From: Streptomyces luteolifulvus
GTDB lineage: Bacteria; Actinomycetota; Actinomycetes; Streptomycetales; Streptomycetaceae
Direction: 5' to 3'
DNA: 47,393 bases
Assembly (NCBI RefSeq): GCF_008806595.1
Contig: NZ_VZRB01000045.1
Location: forward strand, 1 to 47,393
The position numbers and the translations under genes are program-made. Under the pieces are notes generated by a model that saw only the letters and a list, made by a program, of their open reading frames with translations, had not been told where the DNA came from and made no database searches. Below are positions 23,926 to 33,062 of this stretch, piece after piece (position 1 is the stretch's first letter; each line of letters opens with the position of its first letter).

Positions 23926-25577
23926 CGGATGGTGCACCGCCTCGTCAGGAGCTGCTGCGACGCGCCGCCGTCGGCAGAAGCGGGGGTCGTCGTGGCCTGC
24001 ACGGCCCAGTAGCAGCCGTTGCCGAGGAATGTGTGGTCGAGCGTGAGCGTGTACTGCTTGGCGCCGCTGCGGGCGAACGTCTGGGGCGCGCCGTCCGGGG
24101 TGCCGAGCTGCCCGCTCGTGTTGCCCGTGTACCAGGTCACGGTGATCGAGACCGGCCCGGGGCCGTCCGTGGTGACCGTGATGGTCGTCGTGCCCGTGGA
24201 CGGGCCCGTCTGACGGAAGTCGGACACGGCGACGTCCTTGACCGCCGGCGCAACGGGCCCGGTGGGGGCGGTCGGGGATTCGGTCGTCTCGGTGGGCGTG
24301 GCCGTCGCTCCGCCGGGCGGCGTCGTCTCCTCCGCCGTGTCCGAGGCAGACGCCGACGCCGAGGCTGACGGGTCGTCGGAAGCCGAGGACGCGGACTCGG
24401 ACGGCGAGGAGCTGGGCGATTCGCTGGACGTCGAGGACGCGGACGGGTCGGTGGAAGGGGTGGCCGTGGCGGGTCCCGACTCCACTCCCGGCTGTGCGCT
24501 GGTCGTGGCGAGCGCTTCGGCGGCCTGCTCGCCGGCGGCGTTGCTGTTCTGCGGTGTGCCGTACGCCAGAAGGATCGCGAGGATCGCGGCGGCGGCGGAC
24601 ACGAGCAGTCCCGGGCCGGTGGGCCGCCAGGCGTGTGCGGGCGCGCGGCCCCGTCCCTGGCGCAGGACGGTGCGTGCGGTGTCGGTGGCGGTCTCCGAGC
24701 GGCCGGTACGGGCCGAGGGGAGCAGCAGCGCCAGCAGGGCCACGAGCGCGGCGAGCCTGGCGCGACCGCGGTCCTCCCAGTCGGGACCGTAGGAGGCGAC
24801 GGCAGCCGCCTCCAGCTCGGTGACGAACTCCTCGGCGTGCAATGGCCGTTGCTCCGGCGACTTGGCCAGGCCACGGCGGACCAGGGACCGTACCGCCTCC
24901 GGGACCTCGTCGGCGGGGACGGGCGCGTCGACGTGCTGCAGCGCGAGTTCCGCGAAGTTGCCGCCCGTGTACGGCTTCCGGCCGGTCAGGCACTCGAAGA
25001 AGGTGGCCGTGGCCGCGTACACGTCGCCCGCGGGGGAGGCGGGCGCACCGGTCCACTGCTCCGGGGCCATGTAGGACGGTGTTCCGGCCACGCTCGCGCT
25101 GTCACCGGCCGACACGGCGATACCGAAGTCGACGAGCTTCGACGCGCCGTCCGGCATGACCAGGACGTTCTCGGGCTTGTAGTCGCGGTGGACGACGCCG
25201 ATCCGGTGCGCGTCGGCCAGCCCGAGCAGCGAGCCCTTGAGGATCGCCAGCGCGGCCTCGGGGTCCAGCGGACCCTGCCCGGCCAGCAGGGACCGCAGTG
25301 AGACACCGTCCACCAGCTCCATCACGATGGCGGCACCCTCGGGGCTCTCGACGTACTCGTACAACCCGGTGACGTACGGGCTGTCCAGGCCGCCGAGCAG
25401 CCGTGCCTCCGCGCGGAAGTCGTGCACGAATCCCGGGCGGGTGTGCAGCGACTCGCTGAGGTACTTCACCGCGACCTCGACGCCGGTGTCCTCGTGCACG
25501 GCCAGCACGACGCGCCCGCTCGCCCCGGAGCCGAGCTCCAGCGACTCGGTGTACCCGGGCACTGCCCATGTGTTCAT
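23922..25577 (-). CDS. Receptor Ser/Thr protein kinase
   Basis: Protein of 551 residues, ATG 25577 after GGGGGG. Kinase domain about 8-270: SLELGSGASGRVVLAVHED (P-loop), VEVAVKYL (Lys), VVHRDYKPENVLVM (catalytic loop, with Tyr where Leu or Val is usual), KLVDFGIAVS (DFG), GTPSYMAPEQW. A transmembrane helix (GLLVSAAAAILAILLAYG) is followed by a long Ser/Ala/Thr-rich stalk and an extracellular beta-sandwich-like domain (about 450-551). No PASTA repeats. The stalk is highly repetitive at the base level. The next gene overlaps by four bases. Confidence 0.92.
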   Translation of the reverse strand: MNTWAVPGYTESLELGSGASGRVVLAVHEDTGVEVAVKYLSESLHTRPGFVHDFRAEARLLGGLDSPYVTGLYEYVESPEGAAIVMELVDGVSLRSLLAGQGPLDPEAALAILKGSLLGLADAHRIGVVHRDYKPENVLVMPDGASKLVDFGIAVSAGDSASVAGTPSYMAPEQWTGAPASPAGDVYAATATFFECLTGRKPYTGGNFAELALQHVDAPVPADEVPEAVRSLVRRGLAKSPEQRPLHAEEFVTELEAAAVASYGPDWEDRGRARLAALVALLALLLPSARTGRSETATDTARTVLRQGRGRAPAHAWRPTGPGLLVSAAAAILAILLAYGTPQNSNAAGEQAAEALATTSAQPGVESGPATATPSTDPSASSTSSESPSSSPSESASSASDDPSASASASASDTAEETTPPGGATATPTETTESPTAPTGPVAPAVKDVAVSDFRQTGPSTGTTTITVTTDGPGPVSITVTWYTGNTSGQLGTPDGAPQTFARSGAKQYTLTLDHTFLGNGCYWAVQATTTPASADGGASQQLLTRRCTIR

Positions 25578-25753
25578 CCATAACCCCCCAGGGCGGAGCC
25601 TCCATGGCCGTGAAAAGCTTCAGGCCACGCGACCAGAGACACAGTTTCGGCCACTTTGGTTGCACCGCGCCCGTGTGTACGGGACGTGACGGACATACTG
25701 ACGCGATGACGCCGCCAACGGACCCACACCCCCCGGTGCTGCCGGAGGACATC

Positions 25754-26485
25754 ATGCCCGATGCCCCTCAGACGATCGGACGCCCCCTGCTCACCCAGTC
25801 CTGGCTCGACCTGACCTTCCTGCACTGGGCCGCGGATCCGGCGGACGTGGCCCACGCGCTGCCGCCCGGGACGGTGCCCGACACCCTGGACGGCGTCACC
25901 TACGTCGGCCTGGTCGCGTTCCGGATGCATCGCGTCGGGTGGCTCCGCCTCCCGGGCGTCCCCTACCTCGGCAGCTTCCCCGAGACCAATGTCCGCCTCT
26001 ACTCGGTGGACGCCCACGGGCGGCGCGGTGTCGTGTTCTGCTCGCTCGACGCGTCCCGTCTGCTGCCGGTGGCGGTCGGGCGGCTCGGCTTCGGGATGCC
26101 GTACCTGTGGTCGCGCATGGCCGTCCGCCACGACGGCGACATGGTCACCTACACCAGCTCGCGGCGGTGGCCCGGCCCGCGCGGCGCCCGCAGCGGCATC
26201 ACCGTCCGCGTGGGCGAACCCATCGAGGAACCGACCGAGTTGGAGCATTTCCTGACCGCGCGCTGGGGCATGCACGGCGCCTTCTTCGGCCGGCCGATGT
26301 ACCTGCCCAACGCCCACCCGCGCTGGCCCCTGTGCCGTGCCGAACTGCTCAAGTGCGACCAGGATCTGGTGGCCGCGGCCGGTCTTCCCGAACCGGTGGG
26401 AGAGCCGGTGAGCGTCCTGTACTCGTCCGGGGTGCCGGCGCGCTTCGGCCGCCCCGCCCGCCCGGCCGGCATCCCGACCCCCTGA
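25754..26485 (+). CDS. DUF2071 (YqjF-like) protein
   Basis: Protein of 243 residues. ATG 25754 has an excellent GGAGG five bases upstream and is preferred to the in-frame ATG at 25706. The family is shown by LLTQSWLDLTFLHWAADPAD, VTYVGLVAFRMHRVGWLRLPG, YLGSFPETNVRLYSVD and RRGVVFCSLDASRL. DUF2071 proteins share a fold with acetoacetate decarboxylase but lack its activity as far as known; their role is unknown. The gene is divergent from the receptor kinase. An IclR gene follows 68 bases later on the same strand. Confidence 0.9.
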   Translation: MPDAPQTIGRPLLTQSWLDLTFLHWAADPADVAHALPPGTVPDTLDGVTYVGLVAFRMHRVGWLRLPGVPYLGSFPETNVRLYSVDAHGRRGVVFCSLDASRLLPVAVGRLGFGMPYLWSRMAVRHDGDMVTYTSSRRWPGPRGARSGITVRVGEPIEEPTELEHFLTARWGMHGAFFGRPMYLPNAHPRWPLCRAELLKCDQDLVAAAGLPEPVGEPVSVLYSSGVPARFGRPARPAGIPTP

Positions 26486-26553
26486 TCCCTGCGGCTGTCA
26501 CGTGTCGCCGCAGGTGCCTTGCCTGTCCCCTGTGCCTGGCGCAGGCTGGGCGT

Positions 26554-27312
26554 ATGGGTGCACAGGACGGCCCTACGCTCATCACGTCCGTGCAGCGGGC
26601 CTTCCGGCTGCTGGAGGCGGTGGGCTCGCATGTGAACGGCGCGCCGGCGAAGCAGCTGGCGCGTGAGACCGATCTGCCCCTGGCCACGGCCTACCACCTG
26701 CTGCGGACGCTCGTCCACGACGGCTACCTGCGCAAGCTGGACGACGGCGGCTTCGTCCTGGGCGACAAAGTGCAGACCCTGAACGACACGGGCCGAGGAC
26801 AGACGACGCTCAGCCGGGTGCGGCCCACGCTCGCCGCCCTGCGCGACGAACTCGCGACCGCCGCCTACCTCACCTTCTACGAGGAGGGCGAGATCAGGGT
26901 CGCCGAGATCGTCGACAGCCCGAGGACGCCCCGGGTCGACCTCTGGGTGGGCTTCGAGGACGCGGGGCACGCCACGGCGCTGGGGAAGTCCGTCCTGCGA
27001 GAACTGGACGAGGACGCCCGCAACGACTATCTCTCCCGGCACGCCCTCGCCGATCTCACGCCGAGGACCATCACCAGCACCCCGGTACTGCTGCGACAGA
27101 TCGACGCCTCGCCGGTGGCGCCGGCCGTCACGGACCTGGAGGAGTACTCCCTCGGCACGGTCTGCGTCGCGGTGCCCGTCTACCGCGGGGCCACGCTCGG
27201 CTCGCTCGGTGTCTCGCTCCCCGCGGACAGGCTGTCCCGGATCGAGGAGATCCGGGCCCGGCTGATCCCGACGGCGAGCCGCGTGACCAGGAGCCTGTCG
27301 CTCACTATCTGA
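26554..27312 (+). CDS. IclR-family transcriptional regulator
   Basis: Protein of 252 residues. N-terminal winged helix (TSVQRAFRLLEAVGSHVNGA, AKQLARETDLPLATAYHLLR) and C-terminal effector domain (about 85-250) with GHATALGKSVLRELDEDARN and DLEEYSLGTVCVAVPVY, in the order normal for IclR. These regulators respond to small metabolites. Neither neighbour is a clear catabolic gene, so the target is unknown. No strong ribosome site precedes ATG 26554, but the HTH position fits. Confidence 0.92.
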   Translation: MGAQDGPTLITSVQRAFRLLEAVGSHVNGAPAKQLARETDLPLATAYHLLRTLVHDGYLRKLDDGGFVLGDKVQTLNDTGRGQTTLSRVRPTLAALRDELATAAYLTFYEEGEIRVAEIVDSPRTPRVDLWVGFEDAGHATALGKSVLRELDEDARNDYLSRHALADLTPRTITSTPVLLRQIDASPVAPAVTDLEEYSLGTVCVAVPVYRGATLGSLGVSLPADRLSRIEEIRARLIPTASRVTRSLSLTI

Positions 27313-27411
27313 AAATCCACTCCTTGTGGCGTCCGGACCGAACCCGTTTCCTGAAGGGAACGCACAGGTCGGGTATGCACCCACGCACAGGTGAGGACTT
27401 CGGACGACAAC

Positions 27412-28683
27412 ATGAGCCAGGCCCGAGAGCATCGTGGCGGTCCCCGGCCGCCGCGGCCCTTCAGGAACCGACTCGCCGGACCCGGGGCGGCAGCCCTGAA
27501 ACGCGTCGCCGCACAGCTCGCCGCCGGTACGCCCGTACTGCCCGTGCTGGTCGTCTCCGTCATCGCACTCGTGGATCTTGTCGGCGGAGCGGGGATGATC
27601 TGGCTGCCGCTGCTCGCGGCCGGGCCCGCGCTGGCCGCCACCACCAGCGGGCCGCGCGGGGTCCTCTGCGTGGGTCTCCTCGCCGCCGTGCTGGGCGCGA
27701 CGCTCGGCACCCGGGACGGTGTTCCGGACCGTGAGCTGGCGGCCGTCCTGACCGCCCTGGTGTCCGTCACCCTGGCGAGTGGCCTCGCCAGCGCCGTACG
27801 TGGACGCCGGGAGCGGGTTCTCGCAGCCGTCCGCTCGGTCGCGGAGGCCGCCCAGCACGCGCTGCTCAAGCCCGTACCGGCGACGGTCGGCCCGTTCCAT
27901 GTGGCCGTCCGCTACAGCGCGGCGGCCGCGGAGGCCCGTATCGGAGGCGATCTCTACGCGCTCGTGCCGACTCCGTACGGCGTCAGGCTGATCGTGGGCG
28001 ATGTGCGGGGCAAGGGGCTGCCGGCCGTGAGCACCGCCGCACTCGTCCTCGGTGTCTTCCGCGAGGCCGCCTACGACGAGCCCGACCTCCTCCAGGTCGT
28101 CAGCCGGATCGAGCGCAGCCTGGCGCGCAACCTCGGACACGACGACTTCGTCACCGCTGTCGTCGCCGGATACCCGCACTCGGGGCATCTGGAGGTCGTC
28201 AACTGCGGACACGCGCCGCCGCTGCTGGTGCGTGATTCCGGAGGCGTCGAGGCCCTGGAGCCCATCCGTCCGGCCCCGCCGCTCGGGCTGCGTGCCCTGA
28301 CCGGCGAGAGCCCCTGCCTCCAGGTGGTGCCCTTCACCGAAGGGGACCAGCTGCTGCTCTACACCGACGGGGTCACCGAGGCCCGTAACCACGGCCGCGA
28401 GTTCTACCCGCTCGCCGACGGCCTGGCCCGCCATGTGTCCGACGAGCCGGAACGCACCCTCGCCGCCCTGCACGACGAACTCCTGGCGCATGTGGGCGGC
28501 CGGCTGCACGACGACGCTGCGCTGCTCCTGCTCCGTAAACCGGCCACCACCGAACATGCCATTCCCCATGCGGCCACCCCCGGACAGGAGCCCGTGGCCC
28601 GTCGCGGCGGTTCCCATCCCGTCACGCCGGACCCGGATGTCCCGCTCGCCTGCTCACCGTGCGGCCGGGACGGGCACGCCTGA
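27412..28683 (+). CDS. Membrane-anchored SpoIIE-type phosphatase
   Basis: Protein of 423 residues from ATG 27412; GTG 27391 is an alternative. Three to four hydrophobic segments (about 40-130, such as PVLPVLVVSVIALVDLVGGA) precede a PP2C/SpoIIE domain (about 150-375): EARIGGDLYALVPTP, LIVGDVRGKGLPAVSTAALV, VVNCGHAPPLLV, LLLYTDGVTEARN, HDDAALLLL. No sensor or kinase domain is fused. Substrates would be phosphorylated STAS proteins. After the domain comes a 45-residue Pro/His-rich tail of low complexity. A gene remnant follows in the same frame after the stop. Confidence 0.9.
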   Translation: MSQAREHRGGPRPPRPFRNRLAGPGAAALKRVAAQLAAGTPVLPVLVVSVIALVDLVGGAGMIWLPLLAAGPALAATTSGPRGVLCVGLLAAVLGATLGTRDGVPDRELAAVLTALVSVTLASGLASAVRGRRERVLAAVRSVAEAAQHALLKPVPATVGPFHVAVRYSAAAAEARIGGDLYALVPTPYGVRLIVGDVRGKGLPAVSTAALVLGVFREAAYDEPDLLQVVSRIERSLARNLGHDDFVTAVVAGYPHSGHLEVVNCGHAPPLLVRDSGGVEALEPIRPAPPLGLRALTGESPCLQVVPFTEGDQLLLYTDGVTEARNHGREFYPLADGLARHVSDEPERTLAALHDELLAHVGGRLHDDAALLLLRKPATTEHAIPHAATPGQEPVARRGGSHPVTPDPDVPLACSPCGRDGHA

Positions 28684-28833
28684 CGGTCGCGTTCCGCCTC
28701 CCGTGAACTACCGGAGGCCCGTTACGGGTACACCGGCTACAAGACCTGCTCCAGCAACATCCTGGACATCCAGTGGAGCGACGGCCACACCGACACGTTC
28801 GTCATCGGCACCCGCCGAGGCGCCTCCGACTGA
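28684..28833 (+). pseudogene. C-terminal gene remnant, in frame after the phosphatase stop
   Basis: Directly after the TGA of the phosphatase gene the same frame stays open for 49 codons. The peptide RYGYTGYKTCSSNILDIQWS, then DGHTDTFVIGTRRGASD, looks like the end of a secreted or lectin-like protein rather than of a phosphatase. There is no in-frame start codon. I read it as a truncated gene end. Stop read-through producing a longer phosphatase is a less likely alternative. Confidence 0.5.
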
Positions 28834-28975
28834 TCGCCGGCCGGGCTCCCGACAGGAGCCCGGCCGGCCACGGCGTTGCGCGGGCGCTGTACGAGGATGG
28901 AAGAACGGCTGCCGCCCACCCGGAGCGGCCGCCGGGCCGGTCACCGGTCCCGTGCCTGTCGTCCCAGGAGTACGC

Positions 28976-30184
28976 ATGGCCTACGACGTCGACGCCGTCC
29001 GCGCGCAGATCCCCGCCCTGAAGTCCGGCACCGCCCGCTTCGACGCGCCCGGCGGCACCCAGACCCCGCAACCGGTCATCGACGCCATGGCCGACGCACT
29101 GGCCAACCCGCTCGCCAACCGGGGACTCACCACCGAGGGCGAGCGCAACGCGGAGAGCATCGTCACCGCCGCCCGCGCAGCCCTGGCCGACCTGCTGGGT
29201 GCGCAGCCCCGCGGCATCGTGTTCGGCCGCAGTGCGACCCAGCTCATCTACGACCTGTCCCGCACACTCGCCAAGACCTGGAGCGCGGGCGACGAGGTGG
29301 TCGTCAGCCGCCTCGACCACGACGCCAACATCCGCCCCTGGATCCAGGCGGCCGAAGCGGTCGGCGCCACCGTCCGCTGGGCCGACTTCGATCCGGCGAC
29401 CGGCGAACTGCACCCCGAACACATCGAAGCCGTACTGTCACCGCGCACCCGCCTGGTCGCGGTCACCGCCGCGTCCAACCTCATCGGCACCCGCCCCGAC
29501 ATCCCGGCCATCGCCGCCCTGGCCCACGAGGCCGGAGCCCTGTTCCATGTGGACGCGGTGCACTACGCCTCGCACGCCGCCGTCGATCTGACCGCGCTGG
29601 GCGCGGACACCCTGGTCTGCTCGCCGTACAAGTTCCTCGGCCCGCACCTCGGTGTCCTGGCGAGCAGCCCGGACCTGCTGGAGACGCTTCACCCCGACAA
29701 GCTCGCGCCCTCCACCGATGTCGTCCCCGAACGCTTCGAACTCGGCACGCTGCCGTACGAACTGCTGGCCGGTGCGCGTGCGGCCGTGGACTTCCTCGCC
29801 GCCCTGGCACCGGAGGCGTCGGGCACCCGCCGTGAACGTCTGCTCGCGGCCTTCAGGGCGATCGCCTCGCACGAGGACGTCCTGCGCGGCCGTATCGAGC
29901 GCGGTCTCGCGGACATCGGCGGAATCACCGTGTACTCAAGGGCCGTACGGCGTACCCCGACCCTGCTGCTGACCCTCGCCGGCCGCGATTCGGCAGCCGT
30001 GTCGAAGCACCTGGCAGACCAGGGCGTCGACGCCCCGGCCGGAACGTTCTACGCCGCGGAGGCCGCGCGCCGGCTGGGACTCGGGGAGGTGGGCGGCGTC
30101 CGGATCGGACTGGCGCCGTACAACTGCGTCGAGGATGTGGACCGGTTGTTGGAGACACTGGGGGCGCCCCCTGAGGGCCTGTGA
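28976..30184 (+). CDS. Cysteine-desulfurase-like PLP enzyme
   Basis: Protein of 402 residues, ATG 28976 after CAGGAG. Class V aminotransferase fold of the cysteine-desulfurase-like (VC1184) subfamily: FDAPGGTQTPQPVIDAM at the start, IVFGRSATQLIYDLSRTL, VVVSRLDHDANIRPW, FHVDAVHYASHAAVDL with the PLP Asp, and LVCSPYKFLGPHLGVLA with the PLP Lys. No SufS/IscS-type Cys loop is evident in the C-terminal part, so sulfur transfer is doubtful and another PLP reaction is possible. It converges on the Mrr-type gene, with one base between stops. Confidence 0.88.
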   Translation: MAYDVDAVRAQIPALKSGTARFDAPGGTQTPQPVIDAMADALANPLANRGLTTEGERNAESIVTAARAALADLLGAQPRGIVFGRSATQLIYDLSRTLAKTWSAGDEVVVSRLDHDANIRPWIQAAEAVGATVRWADFDPATGELHPEHIEAVLSPRTRLVAVTAASNLIGTRPDIPAIAALAHEAGALFHVDAVHYASHAAVDLTALGADTLVCSPYKFLGPHLGVLASSPDLLETLHPDKLAPSTDVVPERFELGTLPYELLAGARAAVDFLAALAPEASGTRRERLLAAFRAIASHEDVLRGRIERGLADIGGITVYSRAVRRTPTLLLTLAGRDSAAVSKHLADQGVDAPAGTFYAAEAARRLGLGEVGGVRIGLAPYNCVEDVDRLLETLGAPPEGL

Positions 30185-30185
30185 T

Positions 30186-31124
30186 TCACCGTCGCGGTGC
30201 GCGGCCGTGCGGCCGTGCGTCGCGGGTGCGCTTGTTGAGGCTTTTGGCCTCGTTGAGGATCCGGCCTCGCGCCATGAAGGTCACTCCGCGCTCGCGGAGC
30301 ACGGCGTCCACCTGGTGCTGTCTGCGGCCGGAGCGGAGCAGACGCGCGGCCTCGGACACGAGAGCGTCCGGTGAGTCAGAGGCAGGCGTGGGGGCCGGGG
30401 CGGCAGGGCGGGTCCGGCCGCGGTCCGCGCGGGCCGCGGAGCCACTGCCGATCGGGCCGGTCCGGAAGCCGAACCGTGTGGCGAGGAGGAATGTGCCGAC
30501 CAGCCAGCAGGCCAGGAGGATGCCGATGAACTTCAGGACGTCCAGGGCGAGCGGGCCCGTGTAGGTCTTCTCGTCCCCGATCGAGCCGAACGGTGCCAGG
30601 AGCAGACTGACCCCGGCGACCACGCGCCAGTTCCGCTTCCAGAACGACTCACCTGACGCGTCGGACGCGGCGGCAGCCGCGGAGGGAGACGGGGAAGGCG
30701 AGGGCGAAGTCGACGGGGAGGGGCGGCTGATACGGCGGGCCGGGGCGTTGACCGGCGTCATCATGCCGTCCAGGCCATACTTGAAGAGCGCGATGCTCCA
30801 CTCCTCGGCGTAGGCCACTGCCGTCGGCGCGTAGTCGCTCCCCGTGAAGAAGATCAGCTGCGCGTTCGACCCGCGGGGACGTGCTCCCACGAAGCGCTGC
30901 AGTTCCGGACGACCGACCTGGGCCGCCTGGTACTTGACCTGTCCCAGCGCACCGGCGGCACGGACGTCGACGCCGGAGTCCGGGCCGCCGGGGCGGGCGG
31001 TGGCATCGGCATAGCCCCAGTGGCGCATCCAGCGGGCCGCGTTGAGCTCGGCCTGCTGCCACGACGAGATCTGCATCGGCTGCATCGGCCCAGGGGGCTG
31101 AGCCCCTCTCGACGTCCCGCTCAT
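30186..31124 (-). CDS. Mrr-type restriction endonuclease with two membrane helices
   Basis: Protein of 312 residues from ATG 31124 (GAGGGGGAAC upstream). N-terminal Mrr/PD-(D/E)xK nuclease (about 15-130): ELNAARWMRHWGYADATARP, GPDSGVDVRA with the metal Asp, and GQVKYQAAQVGRPELQRFVG with the QxK variant. After a Ser/Pro repeat linker there are two transmembrane helices (VVAGVSLLLAPFG; FIGILLACWLVGTFLLA) and a cytoplasmic tail with EAARLLRSGRRQHQVDAVLR. Mrr-type enzymes cut modified or foreign DNA; a membrane form is less usual. It is divergent from a Ser/Thr kinase with 123 bases between. Confidence 0.85.
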   Translation of the reverse strand: MSGTSRGAQPPGPMQPMQISSWQQAELNAARWMRHWGYADATARPGGPDSGVDVRAAGALGQVKYQAAQVGRPELQRFVGARPRGSNAQLIFFTGSDYAPTAVAYAEEWSIALFKYGLDGMMTPVNAPARRISRPSPSTSPSPSPSPSAAAAASDASGESFWKRNWRVVAGVSLLLAPFGSIGDEKTYTGPLALDVLKFIGILLACWLVGTFLLATRFGFRTGPIGSGSAARADRGRTRPAAPAPTPASDSPDALVSEAARLLRSGRRQHQVDAVLRERGVTFMARGRILNEAKSLNKRTRDARPHGRAPRR

Positions 31125-31247
31125 GTTCCCCCTCATGCACCCACCCCAGCGGCCGGGCGGCAAGCCGCTGCAGAGCCGCCTCATCGTATGCGGTGTCGGA
31201 AGTGTCGGACCATCGAGGCAGACGTACCGCAACCACAGGCGTCACAT

Positions 31248-33002
31248 ATGCTCCTCCGCATGAACGAGGGGGAGACCGGCAGACGGGTCATCGACGGGCG
31301 CTTCGAGCTGGAGTCACGGCTCGGCGGGGGTGGCATGGGCACGGTGTGGCGCGCCCGCGATCTGCTGCTGCACCGGAGTGTGGCGATCAAGGAGGTCCGG
31401 CCGCCGGACGTGGACCTCGCCGAGCACGACCCCGCGAAGGCGAGGATGCTGCGCGAGCGGGTCCTGCGCGAGGCCCGCGCGCTGGCCCGGGTCGAGCATC
31501 CGAACGTGGTGACGATCCATCACATCGTCGACGGCGGCGAAGGCACCTACCCGTGGCTCGTCATGGAACTGGTCGAGGGCGGTTCACTCGCCGACCGGTT
31601 GGCCCGTGGACCGATGGCCCCCGCGGAGGCCGCCCGGATCGGACGCGGCGTGCTCGACGCCCTGCGTGCGGCGCACGAGGTCGGCGTCCAGCACCGTGAC
31701 GTGAAACCCGCCAACGTCCTGCTGCGCACCGACGGCCGTCCGGTGCTCACGGACTTCGGCATCGCCGCGATCCGTGAGTCCACCACCCTGACCGCCACCG
31801 GGTCGATCATCGGCACCCCGGACTACATGGCCCCGGAGCGCATCTCGGGCGACGGCGGCGGACCCGCCGCGGACCTGTGGTCGCTGGCGATGATGATGTA
31901 CGTGGCCGTCGAGGGCCACCATCCGCTGCAGCGCGGTACGACACTGGCCACGCTGGCCGCCGTACTCAATGACCCCGTACCGCCACCCGTACGGGCCGGA
32001 TCGTTGACGCCGGTCATCTCCCAGGTGCTGGTCCGTGACCCCGCGGCGCGGCCGGACGCAGCGACTCTCGACCGGATGCTGGCCGCCGCGGCCCAGGCCG
32101 GGGACCACCAGCAGCCCACGCCCTACCCGCTCGTGCCCCCCGCGTGGCCCACCGCGCCGAACTCGATGACCGGCGGGACCGGGTACCCAGCATCGCCGTA
32201 CACCCCTCATCCCTCCGCGGCACCAGGGACATGGGGACCGCAGGACGCTCCACCACCCCACCAACCGCCCCCACCGGCGTGGCAGTTGACCACCAACGCC
32301 ATCCAGACCGACAGGAGCGGTCAGCGGCCGAAGCGTTCGCGCCGTGTCGCGGTCGCCTCCTCCACCGTGGGCGTGGTGCTGGTGGGGACGCTCACGTGGA
32401 TCGCACTGCCGGACGGCAACGACGCGAAGAAGTCGGCGTCACCCAGCGCTGCGACGACAACCCGGAAGGGCGGGTCCACGCCGAAGGAGACCACGCCGAC
32501 GGCGCCCACGGAGAGGGCGTCGACGGGCGGGACCTCCTCGAACACCACCAATCTGCTCACTCCCGACGGCATCAGGACCGCGATCAAGGCCATCGAGGAG
32601 GAGACAGGAAGGGACAGCTTCGGTGACTTCACCGTCTATCCGGAGTATGTCTCGACCGAAGTGATGGTCAAGGGCAGCAGGACCAAGTACGACACATACA
32701 CCTACTACGTCGGCCGCGGTGTGGAGAAGGGCATCATCAAGGGCACGTTGTCCGGGGGAGACGAGCCCGTGAGCCTGGAGAACTTCAACTGGGACGCCGT
32801 TCCCGCCCTGCTCAAGCGCGCGGAGAACGAGCTGAAGGTCGAGAAGCCGACGAGCCGCTACCTGGTGGTGCGGCAGCCGAACAACATCTTCGACGAGCCC
32901 GCGGGCATGGCCGTCTATCTGAGCGACGAATACGGCGCGGGCGGGTACATCGACGCCGACACCCAGGGCAAGGTGACCAAGGTGATGCCGTCCGACGGCT
33001 AA
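31248..33002 (+). CDS. Membrane Ser/Thr protein kinase
   Basis: Protein of 584 residues from ATG 31248 (ATG 31260 also possible; neither has a clear ribosome site). Kinase domain about 18-275: LESRLGGGGMGTVWRARDLL, SVAIKEV, VQHRDVKPANVLLR, LTDFGIAAI, GTPDYMAPERI. A Pro-rich segment and a transmembrane helix (VAVASSTVGVVLVGTLTWIAL) precede a Thr/Ser stalk and an extracellular domain (about 430-584; LTPDGIRTAIKAIEEETGRD to YGAGGYIDADTQGKVTKVMP). The ectodomain is shared by other actinomycete kinases, with an unknown ligand. It converges on the DNA ligase gene. Confidence 0.92.
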   Translation: MLLRMNEGETGRRVIDGRFELESRLGGGGMGTVWRARDLLLHRSVAIKEVRPPDVDLAEHDPAKARMLRERVLREARALARVEHPNVVTIHHIVDGGEGTYPWLVMELVEGGSLADRLARGPMAPAEAARIGRGVLDALRAAHEVGVQHRDVKPANVLLRTDGRPVLTDFGIAAIRESTTLTATGSIIGTPDYMAPERISGDGGGPAADLWSLAMMMYVAVEGHHPLQRGTTLATLAAVLNDPVPPPVRAGSLTPVISQVLVRDPAARPDAATLDRMLAAAAQAGDHQQPTPYPLVPPAWPTAPNSMTGGTGYPASPYTPHPSAAPGTWGPQDAPPPHQPPPPAWQLTTNAIQTDRSGQRPKRSRRVAVASSTVGVVLVGTLTWIALPDGNDAKKSASPSAATTTRKGGSTPKETTPTAPTERASTGGTSSNTTNLLTPDGIRTAIKAIEEETGRDSFGDFTVYPEYVSTEVMVKGSRTKYDTYTYYVGRGVEKGIIKGTLSGGDEPVSLENFNWDAVPALLKRAENELKVEKPTSRYLVVRQPNNIFDEPAGMAVYLSDEYGAGGYIDADTQGKVTKVMPSDG

Positions 33003-33062
33003 GGGCGGACCCGGAACGATCCTCGCTGCCCCTTGCACCATCCTCCACGCCCTCGACGGGGG

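Noticed and set aside
24238..24520. Tandem repeat in the receptor kinase gene as a mobile or regulatory repeat
   Set aside because: It is the coding sequence for the Ser/Ala/Thr/Pro-rich stalk, a usual low-complexity linker.
26149..28617. 822-codon minus-strand open frame
   Set aside because: Antisense to DUF2071, IclR and phosphatase genes, all with clear family motifs.
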